Shown here one piece after another: positions 1-8,633 of a stretch of DNA of 50,345 bases. Each line of letters opens with the position of its first letter. Position 1 is the stretch's first letter. Location of the stretch: NCBI GenBank assembly GCA_039914705.1, contig JBDSOT010000132.1, positions 1 through 50,345 on the forward strand, in the 5' to 3' direction. Position numbers and translations under genes: made by a program. Origin of the DNA: JBDSTW01 sp039914705. GTDB lineage: Bacteria > Pseudomonadota > Gammaproteobacteria > SURF-13. The notes beneath the pieces are model-generated. The model was given only the letters and a program-made list of their open reading frames with translations. It was not told where the DNA came from and did not search any database.

Positions 1-176
1 GCCACGAGACTGGTAAATTCGTCGCGTTCCATGGCCTCGATCTGTTTGACGTCAAGGCGAAGTTTGCCGGCCACCTGCTCAACGGACAGGCTACGCGCCT
101 CGCGCTCGTCGCGTAAACGTTTACCGGCCCCGCTTGCGGTGTCCCACTCGATCCTGGTTTTGCTATCGGTAGACAT
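1..176 (-). CDS. rodZ: Cytoskeletal protein RodZ, N-terminal fragment (cut by window edge)
   Basis: Only the first 58 codons lie in the window. The ATG is at 174-176 and the gene runs off the left edge. The visible part has the RodZ helix-turn-helix shape: a short acidic lead, then GKRLRDEREARSLSVEQVA and LRLDVKQIEAMERDEF. In known RodZ proteins this cytoplasmic HTH binds MreB and links the actin-like cytoskeleton to the membrane. The start sits one base after the pilW stop, so it is probably cotranscribed with pilW, rlmN and ndk. The membrane span and periplasmic domain would lie outside the window. Confidence 0.85.
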   Translation of the reverse strand, partial: MSTDSKTRIEWDTASGAGKRLRDEREARSLSVEQVAGKLRLDVKQIEAMERDEFTSLV

Positions 177-177
177 A

Positions 178-981
178 CTACTCGGACTCGGACCGGACAT
201 CCGGAATGCCATCGGATTTTTGCAACAGGCGCGCCTCATCAGAATCAGGATAGGTTGATCTCAATTGCAATGCATAACTGGAGATAGCGTTTTTATCTCC
301 CAGCATTTGCTCGATGCGTACCCCCAACCAGAGACTTTGCGATGTGTGTTGGGCCACAGCCGCATAACGTTGCAGATAGGCCCGTGCCGGCAAATACTCG
401 CCACGGTCAAAGCTGATAACCGCCATTTGATACAGGGAACCGGATAGCCGAGGATTTATTTGCAGGGCGTCGCGGAAATATTTTTCCGCCTTCACCGTAT
501 TAGGTACGCGCTGCGCGCACAGCCCGGCATTTTCATAGGCCAGTGCTGGGGTCGCGTACAAGGGGTTTTCCAGGGCGCGCAAAAAATATTGCTCTGCCTT
601 TGCGAGTTCGTTGCGCTTACACAAAAAAGTCCCGTAGTTATTGAGCGAATTAGAGTCCTTGGGTGACAGGCTCACGGCCTTCAGATAATGTTGCTCTGCC
701 TCGTCAAGCTGACCCAGTTGCTCGTAGACAATGGCGATAGCGTTATGCGCACTTGCCAGATTCGGGCTGATCTCCAGCGCACGCTGTAATTTACTCAGCG
801 CCAGGTCGCGCCGCCCCTGTTGCAGATAACCGATGCCGAGTTTCACATTGGTCTCGGCGAGGGTGTCTGGGCGATCACCCGCATTCGTTTGAGCAGTATT
901 TTTGGTATTCGTCGCCGCGCAGGCGCTTAAACTCACCGCCAGGCAAAGATACGCTATATATCGGCGGCTGGAATGCTTCAT
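178..981 (-). CDS. pilW: Type IV pilus biogenesis/stability lipoprotein PilW (PilF), TPR protein
   Basis: Outer-membrane TPR lipoprotein that in known systems pilots the PilQ secretin and stabilises type IV pili. The 267-residue product starts MKHSSRRYIAYLCLAVSL and has a lipobox LSAC at about residue 20, so Cys is the predicted lipidation site. Several TPR repeats follow, recognisable by A..YEQLGQLDEAEQHYLKAV, N.YGTFLCKRNELAKAEQYF and GLCAQ....KAEKYFRDAL. I chose the ATG at 981, two bases after the rlmN stop; a TTG two codons upstream is possible but would overlap rlmN. The rlmN-pilW-rodZ order is common in gammaproteobacteria and implies that the organism makes type IV pili. Confidence 0.9.
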   Translation of the reverse strand: MKHSSRRYIAYLCLAVSLSACAATNTKNTAQTNAGDRPDTLAETNVKLGIGYLQQGRRDLALSKLQRALEISPNLASAHNAIAIVYEQLGQLDEAEQHYLKAVSLSPKDSNSLNNYGTFLCKRNELAKAEQYFLRALENPLYATPALAYENAGLCAQRVPNTVKAEKYFRDALQINPRLSGSLYQMAVISFDRGEYLPARAYLQRYAAVAQHTSQSLWLGVRIEQMLGDKNAISSYALQLRSTYPDSDEARLLQKSDGIPDVRSESE

Positions 982-983
982 CG

Positions 984-2087
984 TCAAATACTCGCTGCTT
1001 GCATAACGCTACGGCGCAGGCTGCGTTTCGTACGATCCTGTACCTTGCCGGCGAGTTGTCCGCAGGCGGCATCAATATCATCGCCGCGCGTCTTGCGCGT
1101 AACGGTAATCAGGCCCGCCGTCATCAGGATAGCGCGAAAGCGCTCTATCGCAGCCGGGCTGGAGCGTTGGTAGCGCGTACTGGGAAACGGATTGAACGGA
1201 ATTAAATTAACCTTGGCGGGTATGTCCTTAAGCAGCGCGGCCAATTCATGCGCCAATGCCGGGCTGTCGTTCACACCGTCGAGCATGACGTATTCGAAGG
1301 TTACGCGGCGGCGCGCCTCACCCTCCACATAACGCCGGCAGGCCGCCAACAATTCGCTGAGCGGATATTTTCTATTGAGCGGAACGAGTTCGTTACGCAG
1401 TGCATCGTTAGGTGCATGCAGCGAAACGGCAAGGCTCACCGGGCTGAGTTCGCGCAGCCGATCCAGCGCCGGGATCACGCCCGCCGTGCTTAAGGTGACA
1501 CGACGCTTCGACAGACCATAGCCAAGATCGTCCATCATCAGATTCATGGCCTTAACCACGTTATCGAAATTCAACAACGGCTCGCCCATGCCCATCATAA
1601 CGACATTCGTAATAATGCGTTCACCCTTCGGGTCGCGCCCAAGCGCGCGGTTGGCCACCCAGACCTGGCCGATAATTTCCGCTACGGTGAGGTTGCGGTT
1701 AAAACCCTGTTGTGCGGTGGAGCAGAATGAACAGTCGAGTGCACAGCCCACCTGGGACGAGACGCATAAGGTGCCGCGTCCGTCCTCGGGGATAAACACC
1801 GTCTCGATACTATTGCCGCTGTCCAGGCGCAGCAACCATTTACGCGTGCCGTCGAGCGAGACCTGATCGACGATAATCTCAGGTGCCTTGATCTCCGCGA
1901 GTTCCTGCAAGCGCGGGCGCAGGTCTTTGCCGATATTGGTCATAGCGTCGAAATCGGCGAGGCCGAAATGATGTATCCACTTCATCACTTGTGTGGCGCG
2001 AAATTTTGGTTCGCCGTGCGCCTGAAAGAAAATCTCCAGATCGTTGCGATCCAGATTCAGCAGATTAATTTTTGCCGGGGATTCCAT
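984..2087 (-). CDS. rlmN: Dual-specificity 23S rRNA/tRNA (adenine-C2) methyltransferase RlmN
   Basis: Radical SAM enzyme that methylates C2 of A2503 in 23S rRNA and A37 of some tRNAs. The 367-residue product begins MESPAKINLLNLDRNDLEIF. It carries the cluster motif C-ALD-C-SF-C after SSQVG, the GMGEPLLNFDNV segment, LSTAGVIPAL, and a C-terminal DDIDAACGQLA region holding the second catalytic cysteine that forms the methyl-carrying thioether intermediate in this family. The frame is open for 48 codons upstream, but that extension lies wholly inside ndk and lacks family similarity. The ATG at 2087, one base after the ndk stop, is therefore preferred. Length is typical of the family. Confidence 0.95.
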   Translation of the reverse strand: MESPAKINLLNLDRNDLEIFFQAHGEPKFRATQVMKWIHHFGLADFDAMTNIGKDLRPRLQELAEIKAPEIIVDQVSLDGTRKWLLRLDSGNSIETVFIPEDGRGTLCVSSQVGCALDCSFCSTAQQGFNRNLTVAEIIGQVWVANRALGRDPKGERIITNVVMMGMGEPLLNFDNVVKAMNLMMDDLGYGLSKRRVTLSTAGVIPALDRLRELSPVSLAVSLHAPNDALRNELVPLNRKYPLSELLAACRRYVEGEARRRVTFEYVMLDGVNDSPALAHELAALLKDIPAKVNLIPFNPFPSTRYQRSSPAAIERFRAILMTAGLITVTRKTRGDDIDAACGQLAGKVQDRTKRSLRRSVMQAASI

Positions 2088-2088
2088 G

Positions 2089-2520
2089 TTAGCGTGTGCG
2101 CGAACAAATCTCGTGCGGCTGAAAGAAAAATTCGATCTCTTCGTTTGCCGTTTCGGGGCTGTCGGAACCGTGCACCGCATTCTCATCGACACTGCTGGCA
2201 AAGTCCGCGCGAATGGTGCCGGGCATAGCATCTTTGGGATTGGTGGCCCCCATCAATTCGCGGTGTCTGGTGATGGCGTTTTCGCCTTCCAGAACCTGCA
2301 TCATCACGGGACCGGAGAGCATGAAGTTGACAAGGTCGTTAAAAAACGGCCGCGCCTTGTGCACAGCATAGAATCCCTCCGCCTGCGCACGCGTGAGATG
2401 CGTCATGCGAGCGGCAATAATATGTAAATCCGCATGCTCGAAACGCGAATAAATCGCACCGATAAGATTTTTTGCCACGGCATCCGGCTTGATGATGGAA
2501 AAGGTGCGTTCTGGTGTCAT
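2089..2520 (-). CDS. ndk: Nucleoside diphosphate kinase
   Basis: Transfers the gamma-phosphate from ATP to nucleoside diphosphates through a phosphohistidine. The 143-residue product opens MTPERTFSIIKPDAV, shows the family's NAVHGSDS active-site motif (His is the phosphorylated residue) and ends FFFQPHEI. The length matches bacterial Ndk. AAGGA lies about seven bases before the ATG on the minus strand. It heads the ndk-rlmN-pilW-rodZ run; genes are separated by one or two bases, which argues for one transcript. The 206 bases upstream (2521-2726) hold no gene and probably carry the operon promoter and the end of the desulfurase transcript. Confidence 0.97.
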   Translation of the reverse strand: MTPERTFSIIKPDAVAKNLIGAIYSRFEHADLHIIAARMTHLTRAQAEGFYAVHKARPFFNDLVNFMLSGPVMMQVLEGENAITRHRELMGATNPKDAMPGTIRADFASSVDENAVHGSDSPETANEEIEFFFQPHEICSRTR

Positions 2521-2726
2521 TACATAGTCCTTACTTTGCGAATTGAAACATTGAATGATGCTTACATATTGAGATAGGGCGCAATTCTAGCCTGTTAAGC
2601 CAATGCAGGCAATTAGCGCAGGTAATTACGGCGCCGCTCTTCGCGAGGTTCGCAATAGTTAGCAGCACTTTCTTTATCGAATACACTACCCGCGCTGCGG
2701 CGGTTTAATCGAAAAGACCCGGTGTG

Positions 2727-3881
2727 TTATATGCCATTACCAGTTTTAACCTCCCACGGCGCAAATTGTTTATGCAGGGTCTGCAAAGTAGTCAGCAATA
2801 AATCAAGCTCGTCAGGCGTGCTGGCTTTACCCAGGCTGATGCGCAACACATTACGCAATAATCGCGGCTCAATGCCCATGGCGCGCAACACAGGGCTGGC
2901 TGACAAACTGCCGCTCAGGCACGCGGAGCCTGAAGACACCATGATTCCGGCCTTATCCAGATTCATCAATAAGGTTTCGCCGGCAAACCCGGGCAGGCTG
3001 ACTAATACGGTATTGGACAGGCGCGGTATTTTTTCGGCGAAGACCACAGCGCCGGGAAATGTACGCAGACCTTTTTCCAGATAAGGTGACAATTCACCCC
3101 AGTGCGCCTGACGTTCTTCCAGTTCTTGCCGGGCCAGTTCAGCGGCCGCGCCGAAACCGGCAATGGCCGCCACATTCTCGGTGCCCGCGCGCCTTCCTTG
3201 CTCGTGTCCGCCGCCATGCAATAAAGTTTCAAGCGACACAGACTCATCTACAACCAGCGCGCCGATGCCCTTGGGGCCGTAAATCTTGTGCGCGGACAGA
3301 CTCATCAAATGCGCGCCGCTGGCGGCAAAGTCAATCTTGATCTTGCCGAGGGCCTGCACGGCGTCGGTGTGCATGATCGCACCTGCCTGCCGCGCTAAGG
3401 CTGCAATGCCGGCAATATCCTGAATGGCACCGGTTTCGTTATTCGCCAGCATCACGGAGATTAACCGGGTGTCGGTATGCAAACTTTGCCGGACTGCGTC
3501 CAACAGGACGCTGCCCTGCGCATCCACGGCGATGCTGTCCAGTTGATAGGCCTGCTGCGTCATGGCCTGTGCCGGTCCGCGCAATGAGGCGTGTTCGATG
3601 GCGCTGATAGCGATGCGTCCGCTTGGAAAGGCCGCCAAGGCGCCCTTGATCGCCAGATTATTCGCCTCGGTGCCGCCGCTGGTAAAAATAATTTGTCCGG
3701 GCGTGGCGTTGACCAGCGCGGCAATCTGCTCTCGTGCTGTTTCGATGGCCGTGCGCGCTGTTCGTCCGAGTTGATGCGAACTTGAGGGATTGCCGTATTG
3801 CCCGCGCAGAAAAGGCAGCATGGCGTCCAGCACACGCCCATCGAGCGGTGTGGTTGCGTTGTGATCAAGATAAACCGGCAT
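2727..3881 (-). CDS. Cysteine desulfurase, NifS/IscS-like
   Basis: PLP enzyme that takes sulfur from cysteine as a persulfide for Fe-S cluster or thio-cofactor assembly. The 384-residue product starts MPVYLDHNATTPLDGRVLDA. It shows the PLP site SAHKIYGPKG (Schiff-base Lys), the upstream EHAS and HTDAVQALGK segments, and the mobile catalytic Cys in SSGSACLSGS. It lies 18 bases after iscR, in the position iscS occupies in many relatives. It is shorter than E. coli IscS (404 residues), has the NifS-like opening YLDHNATTPLD, and is not followed by iscU, hscBA or fdx; ndk comes next after a 206-base gap. Class is certain, but whether it is the main IscS is not. Confidence 0.9.
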   Translation of the reverse strand: MPVYLDHNATTPLDGRVLDAMLPFLRGQYGNPSSSHQLGRTARTAIETAREQIAALVNATPGQIIFTSGGTEANNLAIKGALAAFPSGRIAISAIEHASLRGPAQAMTQQAYQLDSIAVDAQGSVLLDAVRQSLHTDTRLISVMLANNETGAIQDIAGIAALARQAGAIMHTDAVQALGKIKIDFAASGAHLMSLSAHKIYGPKGIGALVVDESVSLETLLHGGGHEQGRRAGTENVAAIAGFGAAAELARQELEERQAHWGELSPYLEKGLRTFPGAVVFAEKIPRLSNTVLVSLPGFAGETLLMNLDKAGIMVSSGSACLSGSLSASPVLRAMGIEPRLLRNVLRISLGKASTPDELDLLLTTLQTLHKQFAPWEVKTGNGI

Positions 3882-3899
3882 CAGACGTGCGCCTGGCGG

Positions 3900-4397
3900 C
3901 TATATGCCAATAAGATCCTTGGCATCAGCAGATTTTTGCGGGGCTTGCGGGTGAAAGTGGATGCATTCCGTCTGGCGCGCCGCGACCTGTTTAACGTCGC
4001 GCTTTTCGACCAATTGGGCGAGCGTAATCGAGGTTAAAAATTCATGGATCTGATCGCTGAGATCCGACCATAAATCATGCGTCAAACAGCGCCCCTCATC
4101 CTGACAATTCATCTTGCCGCCGCAGCGTGTCGCATCAACCTTCTCGTCGACGGCGCGGATTACGTCGGCGATAGAGATTTCACCGGCGCTGCGGCCCAGA
4201 CGATAACCGCCGCCGGGGCCGCGCGCGCTATCGACCAGGCTCTGCTTGCGCAGACGCGCGAATAATTGCTCCAGATAGGAAAGCGAGATGCCTTGGCGCT
4301 GGGCGATATCGGCCAAGGCCACCGGGTTTTGCGTATCGTGCAGGGCCAGGTCCAGCATCGCCGTCACCGCATAGCGGCCTTTTGTGGTCAACCTCAT
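3900..4397 (-). CDS. iscR: Rrf2-family Fe-S cluster regulator IscR
   Basis: Winged-helix repressor/activator that senses [2Fe-2S] status and controls Fe-S biogenesis genes. The 165-residue product begins MRLTTKGRYAVTAMLDLAL and has the Rrf2 signature region SLSYLEQLFARLRKQSLV plus GPGGGYRLGR. The cluster ligands are intact: RC-GGKMN-C-QDEGR-C-LTH, i.e. three cysteines spaced C-X5-C-X5-C followed by the His ligand. The C-terminus is long and ends in a charged stretch. GAGGA lies shortly upstream of the ATG. The gene probably controls itself and the downstream desulfurase; I saw no clear IscR operator in the 76-base gap to cysE. Confidence 0.95.
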   Translation of the reverse strand: MRLTTKGRYAVTAMLDLALHDTQNPVALADIAQRQGISLSYLEQLFARLRKQSLVDSARGPGGGYRLGRSAGEISIADVIRAVDEKVDATRCGGKMNCQDEGRCLTHDLWSDLSDQIHEFLTSITLAQLVEKRDVKQVAARQTECIHFHPQAPQKSADAKDLIGI

Positions 4398-4473
4398 GGT
4401 ACTGTCCTCAAGCGAAAACCCTTAAGTAACACAGCTACATTCATATTCGGCCTCACCTTTAATCGGCACCTTG

Positions 4474-5289
4474 TTACGCTTTGCGCGCATGCTGAGTTGC
4501 ATTTTCCGGCTCATCCTCGGCCTTACTCGAAATCTGTTGCGCCGTCGATTCGATCTCACACGAATCCAAGGCCGGGAGTTTGATGTCGCCGATCTCGGCA
4601 CCCAGTGTTTTTAACGCCTCGCACATCATCTCGACCTTGGTATCCATCACATGGATGTGGTCAAGCATGCAATTGATGGCGTTAGCCACCGGGTCGGGCA
4701 TGTCTTGCGTAGTGCCATAGGCATCGAAACCAATCTTGCGGGCGATGGCATCGCGGTGTTGCTCGTGCTCGGTCTTGGGCGCATTTACCACGCGCCCTGG
4801 AATGCCGACGACGGTAGCGCCCGGCGCAACATCCTTGGTGACCACCGCATTGGAGCCGATGCGTCCGCCGTTGCCTATCATGATAGGACCCAACACCGTA
4901 GCCCCCGCCCCAATAACCACATCGTTGCCCAGCGTCGGATGGCGTTTGCCCTTTTGCCAACTGGTGCCGCCCAGCGTGACGCCGTGGTAGAGCGTGCAAT
5001 CGTCCCCGATCTCTGCTGTCTCACCAATCACCACGCCCATGCCATGGTCGATGAAGAACCGCCGGCCGATGCGCGCACCGGGGTGAATCTCAACGCCGGT
5101 CAACCAGCGTGAGAGACTTGAAACCATGCGCGCCAGCCACTTCCAATTGGCGTTCCAAAGCCGATGCGTGATGCGGTAAAACTGCACGGCGTGCAGACCG
5201 GGATAGGTTGTCAACACCTCAAAACCGGTACGCGCCGCCGGGTCGCGTTCAAAGATGCAGCGAATGTCTTCTCTCAAGCGCTCAAACAT
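4474..5289 (-). CDS. cysE: Serine O-acetyltransferase
   Basis: Makes O-acetylserine from serine and acetyl-CoA, the committed step of cysteine synthesis. The 271-residue product opens MFERLREDIRCIFERDPAA, a short N-terminal helical form, followed by a left-handed beta-helix of hexapeptide repeats: IHPGARIGRRFFIDHGMGVVIG, GVTLGG, GNDVVIGAGATVLG, and GIPGRVV. A roughly 85-residue C-terminal extension rich in acidic residues follows the catalytic domain. The gene sits between trmJ/host-attachment-like protein and iscR; cysE-iscR-desulfurase places cysteine supply next to its use as sulfur donor. No cysK is nearby. Confidence 0.95.
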   Translation of the reverse strand: MFERLREDIRCIFERDPAARTGFEVLTTYPGLHAVQFYRITHRLWNANWKWLARMVSSLSRWLTGVEIHPGARIGRRFFIDHGMGVVIGETAEIGDDCTLYHGVTLGGTSWQKGKRHPTLGNDVVIGAGATVLGPIMIGNGGRIGSNAVVTKDVAPGATVVGIPGRVVNAPKTEHEQHRDAIARKIGFDAYGTTQDMPDPVANAINCMLDHIHVMDTKVEMMCEALKTLGAEIGDIKLPALDSCEIESTAQQISSKAEDEPENATQHARKA

Positions 5290-5356
5290 GGGTATTTTTA
5301 TACCTGACTAATTTAATCAACAATAGCCGATAGCTTGCTGGCGCGCAAGCCACGGA

Positions 5357-5788
5357 TTAAGCACCGTCAAGGTATCCTGCCAGGTCTTGCTCATTAATAT
5401 CAGGCAGATTTTTATCTATTGTCTTTGTCACGATTGCAGCAGTATTGGCGTCCAGAGTTTTCAGCAGTCTGCCCAAAAACTCAGGGCCTGCGACCAGGAT
5501 TAATCTGGTATAGACATGCTCGATACGACCCTGGTCGAGCATGTCGGCAAGACTCTTGGCAAACTGCTCCGCGATATGTTCAGTCGGTTCGTGTTCAGCA
5601 CCCGTTGCGTGTCGACCCGGGCCAAACCGGTCAAAACTACGCGCTGCTTTATCGGTATCTATATCCTGATTCTTAAGACGGCCCTGTGCATGCGAAATAT
5701 CCTTCACGCGCCGTATATCATCTTTGCTCGTTCGCTCGAACAGGCTTGCGCCGCCCCGGTTTGCCACCAAAATCCACGTCGTTTCCAT
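5357..5788 (-). CDS. Host attachment protein family (COG5622/baeRF-like)
   Basis: 143-residue protein that begins METTWILVANRGGASLFERT and contains DADKAARSFDRFGPGRH-like and EPTEHIAEQFAKSLADMLDQ segments, ending in a RLILVAGPEFLGRLLKTLD region. These match proteins annotated as required for attachment to host cells, which are related to archaeal/eukaryotic release-factor-1-like folds. Biochemical role is unknown. The open frame extends 30 codons further, but AGAGGAACG lies 4-12 bases before the ATG at 5788, and the extension overlaps the trmJ end, so the shorter form is chosen. Inserted between cysE and trmJ, which are normally direct neighbours; in many bacteria such genes are stress-linked. 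Confidence 0.75.
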   Translation of the reverse strand: METTWILVANRGGASLFERTSKDDIRRVKDISHAQGRLKNQDIDTDKAARSFDRFGPGRHATGAEHEPTEHIAEQFAKSLADMLDQGRIEHVYTRLILVAGPEFLGRLLKTLDANTAAIVTKTIDKNLPDINEQDLAGYLDGA

Positions 5789-5859
5789 AGTCGTTCCTCT
5801 CGTTGATGTAGCCACCTTGAGCTGAATTTTGCCCACTGGTGGATTTCTGAAAATAGATA

Positions 5860-6585
5860 CTAATTGCCGCCTTTGCACTGCGCGGCCGCAAAAATACCGC
5901 GCAGGATATTCAATTCCATCTTGTCCAGACGGGCGCGGTTGAACAGGCGGCGCAGACGGCGCATGAGTTGACGCGGGTTCTGGGGGTCAAGAAATTCAAT
6001 ATCGATCAATGTCTGATGCATATGAACATATAAAAGTTCAAGCTCATCCGCAGTGGCAAGATCCGCCGTATTCTGTTCCACTTCGGCTGGAGTTTGTTCT
6101 ATTTGTGCCAGAAAAATCTCATACGCCAATACCTGAACGGCGGCGGCGATATTCAGCGATTTAAACTCCGGATTGCTGGGGATATGCACCAGGTAATTAC
6201 AACGTTCCAGTTCTTCATTGGTCAACCCGGATTGTTCACGCCCGATCAGCAATGCCAGCGGAATCTTAGCGCCCTCAGCCATGATCAGCCCCGCACACTC
6301 GCGCGGACTTACCTGCGGCCAGGCAATGGTGCGCATACGTGCGCTGGCGCCAAACACCAGGCCGCACCCTGTAAGGGCCTCATCGACGGACGTGCAAACC
6401 TGCGCCTCGGCCAGCACATCGTCCGCGCCCGAGGCGCGCGCCGTAGCCTCCGCACTGGGGTAAATACGGGGATTCACGAGATAAAGATTGTGCAGGCACA
6501 TATTTTTCATGGCACGAGCCACGGCCCCGATATTGCCGGGGTGGGAGGTTTCGACCAGAACGACGCGAATTTGGGATAAGGGCAT
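5860..6585 (-). CDS. trmJ: tRNA (cytidine/uridine-2'-O)-methyltransferase TrmJ
   Basis: SpoU/TrmH-type (SPOUT) enzyme that 2'-O-methylates position 32 of tRNAs. The 241-residue product starts MPLSQIRVVLVETSHPGNIG and shows the three SPOUT motifs: GNIGAVARAMKNM near the N-terminus, LLIGREQSGLTNEEL in the middle, and IPSNPEFKSLNIAAAVQVLAYE forming the trefoil-knot SAM site. A C-terminal helical extension follows, as in E. coli TrmJ. It is divergent from suhB, with 142 bases between them, the classical trmJ-suhB arrangement. Confidence 0.95.
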   Translation of the reverse strand: MPLSQIRVVLVETSHPGNIGAVARAMKNMCLHNLYLVNPRIYPSAEATARASGADDVLAEAQVCTSVDEALTGCGLVFGASARMRTIAWPQVSPRECAGLIMAEGAKIPLALLIGREQSGLTNEELERCNYLVHIPSNPEFKSLNIAAAVQVLAYEIFLAQIEQTPAEVEQNTADLATADELELLYVHMHQTLIDIEFLDPQNPRQLMRRLRRLFNRARLDKMELNILRGIFAAAQCKGGN

Positions 6586-6727
6586 GGGCTTTAAGTATTC
6601 ATGTGTGGGCAGGTCGACAAGATGTGGTCACAAGCCCGCCAGTATGCGGCCTCGTACAGGTTATTTTACCGGGTAACTAAATGTTTGCTATCCTTGCGGC
6701 CTTCAACTCGCAAGCTGATCCTTAAAA

Positions 6728-7525
6728 ATGCATCCCATGCTCAACATCGCGGTGCGCGCAGCGCGCAGCGCCGGTAATATTATTGCACGCGCCGCAGATC
6801 GCGTGGACAGTTTTACCGTTACCTTAAAGGCACAGAATGATTTCGTAAGCGAGGTCGATCACCAGGCCGAGCGGGAAATCATCAAGGTTATCCGCAAGGC
6901 CTATCCGCATCACGGCATACTTGCCGAAGAAAGCGGCGCACAGAACGGCGACGATTACCTGTGGGTAATTGACCCGCTCGACGGTACCACGAACTTCCTG
7001 CACGGCTTTCCACAATTTTCCGTGTCTATTGCCCTCAAGCACAAGGGCCAACTCGAACAGGCGGTCGTCTACGACCCGCTGCGCCAGGAGCTGTTCACCG
7101 CTACGCGCGGGGCGGGCGCGCAGCTCAATGAACGCCGCCTGCGCGTCACCAAGATAAAGGGGCTGGAAGGTGCCCTGCTCGGCACCGGTTTCCCGTTCAA
7201 ACAGCAGCAGCATCTCGAAACTTACCTCGCCACCTTTCGCGCACTGTTTCCCATGACCTCCGGCATCCGCCGCGCAGGCTCCGCCGCGCTCGACCTTGCC
7301 TACGTTGCCGCCGGCCGACTTGATGGTTTCTGGGAGATCGGCCTCAGCGAATGGGATATGGCCGCTGGCGCGTTGATCGTGCAAGAGGCAGGGGGCATCG
7401 TCGGGGATTTCAGTGGGGGCGATGAATTTCTGACGACCGGGAATCTCGTCACCGGTAATCCGCGCGTGTTCAAGGCCATACTTGAAGCCATAGCCCCGCA
7501 TCTCACTGCGGAACTTAAGAAATAG
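6728..7525 (+). CDS. suhB: Inositol-1-monophosphatase family protein SuhB
   Basis: Mg-dependent phosphatase that also acts in rRNA antitermination complexes with NusA in E. coli. The 265-residue product begins MHPMLNIAVRAARSAG. It shows the metal-binding motifs EVDHQAE..I, AEESG, DPLDGTTNFLHGFP and the C-terminal WDMAAGALIVQEAGG. The length is typical. It is a single plus-strand gene divergent from trmJ. A short GC-rich hairpin (GCCGG/CCGGC around 7535-7549) followed by ATTTTAT lies just downstream and could end the transcript before recA. Confidence 0.95.
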   Translation: MHPMLNIAVRAARSAGNIIARAADRVDSFTVTLKAQNDFVSEVDHQAEREIIKVIRKAYPHHGILAEESGAQNGDDYLWVIDPLDGTTNFLHGFPQFSVSIALKHKGQLEQAVVYDPLRQELFTATRGAGAQLNERRLRVTKIKGLEGALLGTGFPFKQQQHLETYLATFRALFPMTSGIRRAGSAALDLAYVAAGRLDGFWEIGLSEWDMAAGALIVQEAGGIVGDFSGGDEFLTTGNLVTGNPRVFKAILEAIAPHLTAELKK

Positions 7526-7601
7526 CGGCAAACAGGCCGGAAACCCGGCATTTTATGCGATAATAACTGTCTGATCTTTAACGAGTTAGCGAGGTGTGTG
7601 A

Positions 7602-8633
7602 ATGGATGACAACAAGCAAAAGGCGTTGGCTGCCGCACTGAGTCAGATCGACAAACAGTTCGGCAAGGGCGCTGTGATGCGCATGGGCGACGGCGGCGTG
7701 ATCCGTGATATCGAAGCCGTGTCGACCGGTTCGCTGGGCCTCGACATCGCACTTGGCATCGGCGGCCTGCCGCGCGGTCGCGTGGTCGAAATCTATGGGC
7801 CGGAGTCATCGGGTAAAACGACCTTGACGTTACAGGTCGTGGCCGAAATTCAAAAGCTGGGCGGCACTGCGGCGTTCGTGGATGCCGAGCACGCGCTCGA
7901 CCCTCAATATGCGCAGAAGCTCGGGGTGAACGTCGATGATCTGCTGGTGTCTCAACCAGATACCGGCGAGCAGGCCCTGGAGATCACCGATATGCTGGTG
8001 CGTTCCAGCGCCGTCGATGTGGTTGTCATAGACTCTGTCGCAGCCCTCACGCCGCGCGCCGAGATTGAAGGCGAGATGGGCGCATCGCACATGGGCTTGC
8101 AGGCGCGCCTGATGTCGCAGGCATTGCGCAAGCTCACCGCCAACATCAAACGCTCCAACACATTGGTTATTTTTATCAATCAGATTCGCATGAAGATCGG
8201 CGTAATGTTCGGCAATCCCGAAACCACCACCGGCGGCAATGCGCTCAAATTTTATGCCTCGGTGCGCCTGGATATTCGCCGCATCAGCTCGATTAAAAAA
8301 GGTGACGAGGTGATCGGCAGCGAGACGCGCGTCAAGGTCGTCAAGAATAAGGTCGCCCCGCCGTTCAAGCAGGCGGAATTCGATATCCTGTACGGTGAAG
8401 GCATCTCGCGCGAGGGTGAAATTATAGAAATCGGTGCGCGCGAAGGGTTCATCGAAAAATCCGGTGCCTGGTACAGCTATGGCGGGAATCGCATCGGCCA
8501 GGGCAAGGACAATGTGCGTGCCTACTTAAAGGAACATCGGGAAATAGCGCAAGAGATCGAGGATAAAATTCGCGCAAAACTCCTGGTTAAGGTTATCGCC
8601 CTCGAACCCGAGGTTGCTGAGGATGAATCCTGA
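7602..8633 (+). CDS. recA: Recombinase RecA
   Basis: Catalyses strand exchange in homologous recombination and stimulates LexA cleavage. The 343-residue product starts MDDNKQKALAAALSQIDKQF, followed by FGKGAVMRMGD, Walker A GPESSGKTT, the VFINQIRMKIGVMFGNPETT loop and an acidic C-terminus ending EVAEDES. GAGGTG precedes the ATG with good spacing and GATAAT at 7559-7564 is a plausible -10. I found no palindromic E. coli-type LexA box (CTGT-N8-ACAG) in the 76-base gap; only a lone CTGT is present, so SOS control may use another operator or lie further upstream. The stop overlaps the proposed recX start as CTGA. Confidence 0.99.
   Translation: MDDNKQKALAAALSQIDKQFGKGAVMRMGDGGVIRDIEAVSTGSLGLDIALGIGGLPRGRVVEIYGPESSGKTTLTLQVVAEIQKLGGTAAFVDAEHALDPQYAQKLGVNVDDLLVSQPDTGEQALEITDMLVRSSAVDVVVIDSVAALTPRAEIEGEMGASHMGLQARLMSQALRKLTANIKRSNTLVIFINQIRMKIGVMFGNPETTTGGNALKFYASVRLDIRRISSIKKGDEVIGSETRVKVVKNKVAPPFKQAEFDILYGEGISREGEIIEIGAREGFIEKSGAWYSYGGNRIGQGKDNVRAYLKEHREIAQEIEDKIRAKLLVKVIALEPEVAEDES

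Noticed and set aside
6824..7531. 235-residue minus-strand frame over suhB
   Set aside because: Shadow of a clear suhB gene.
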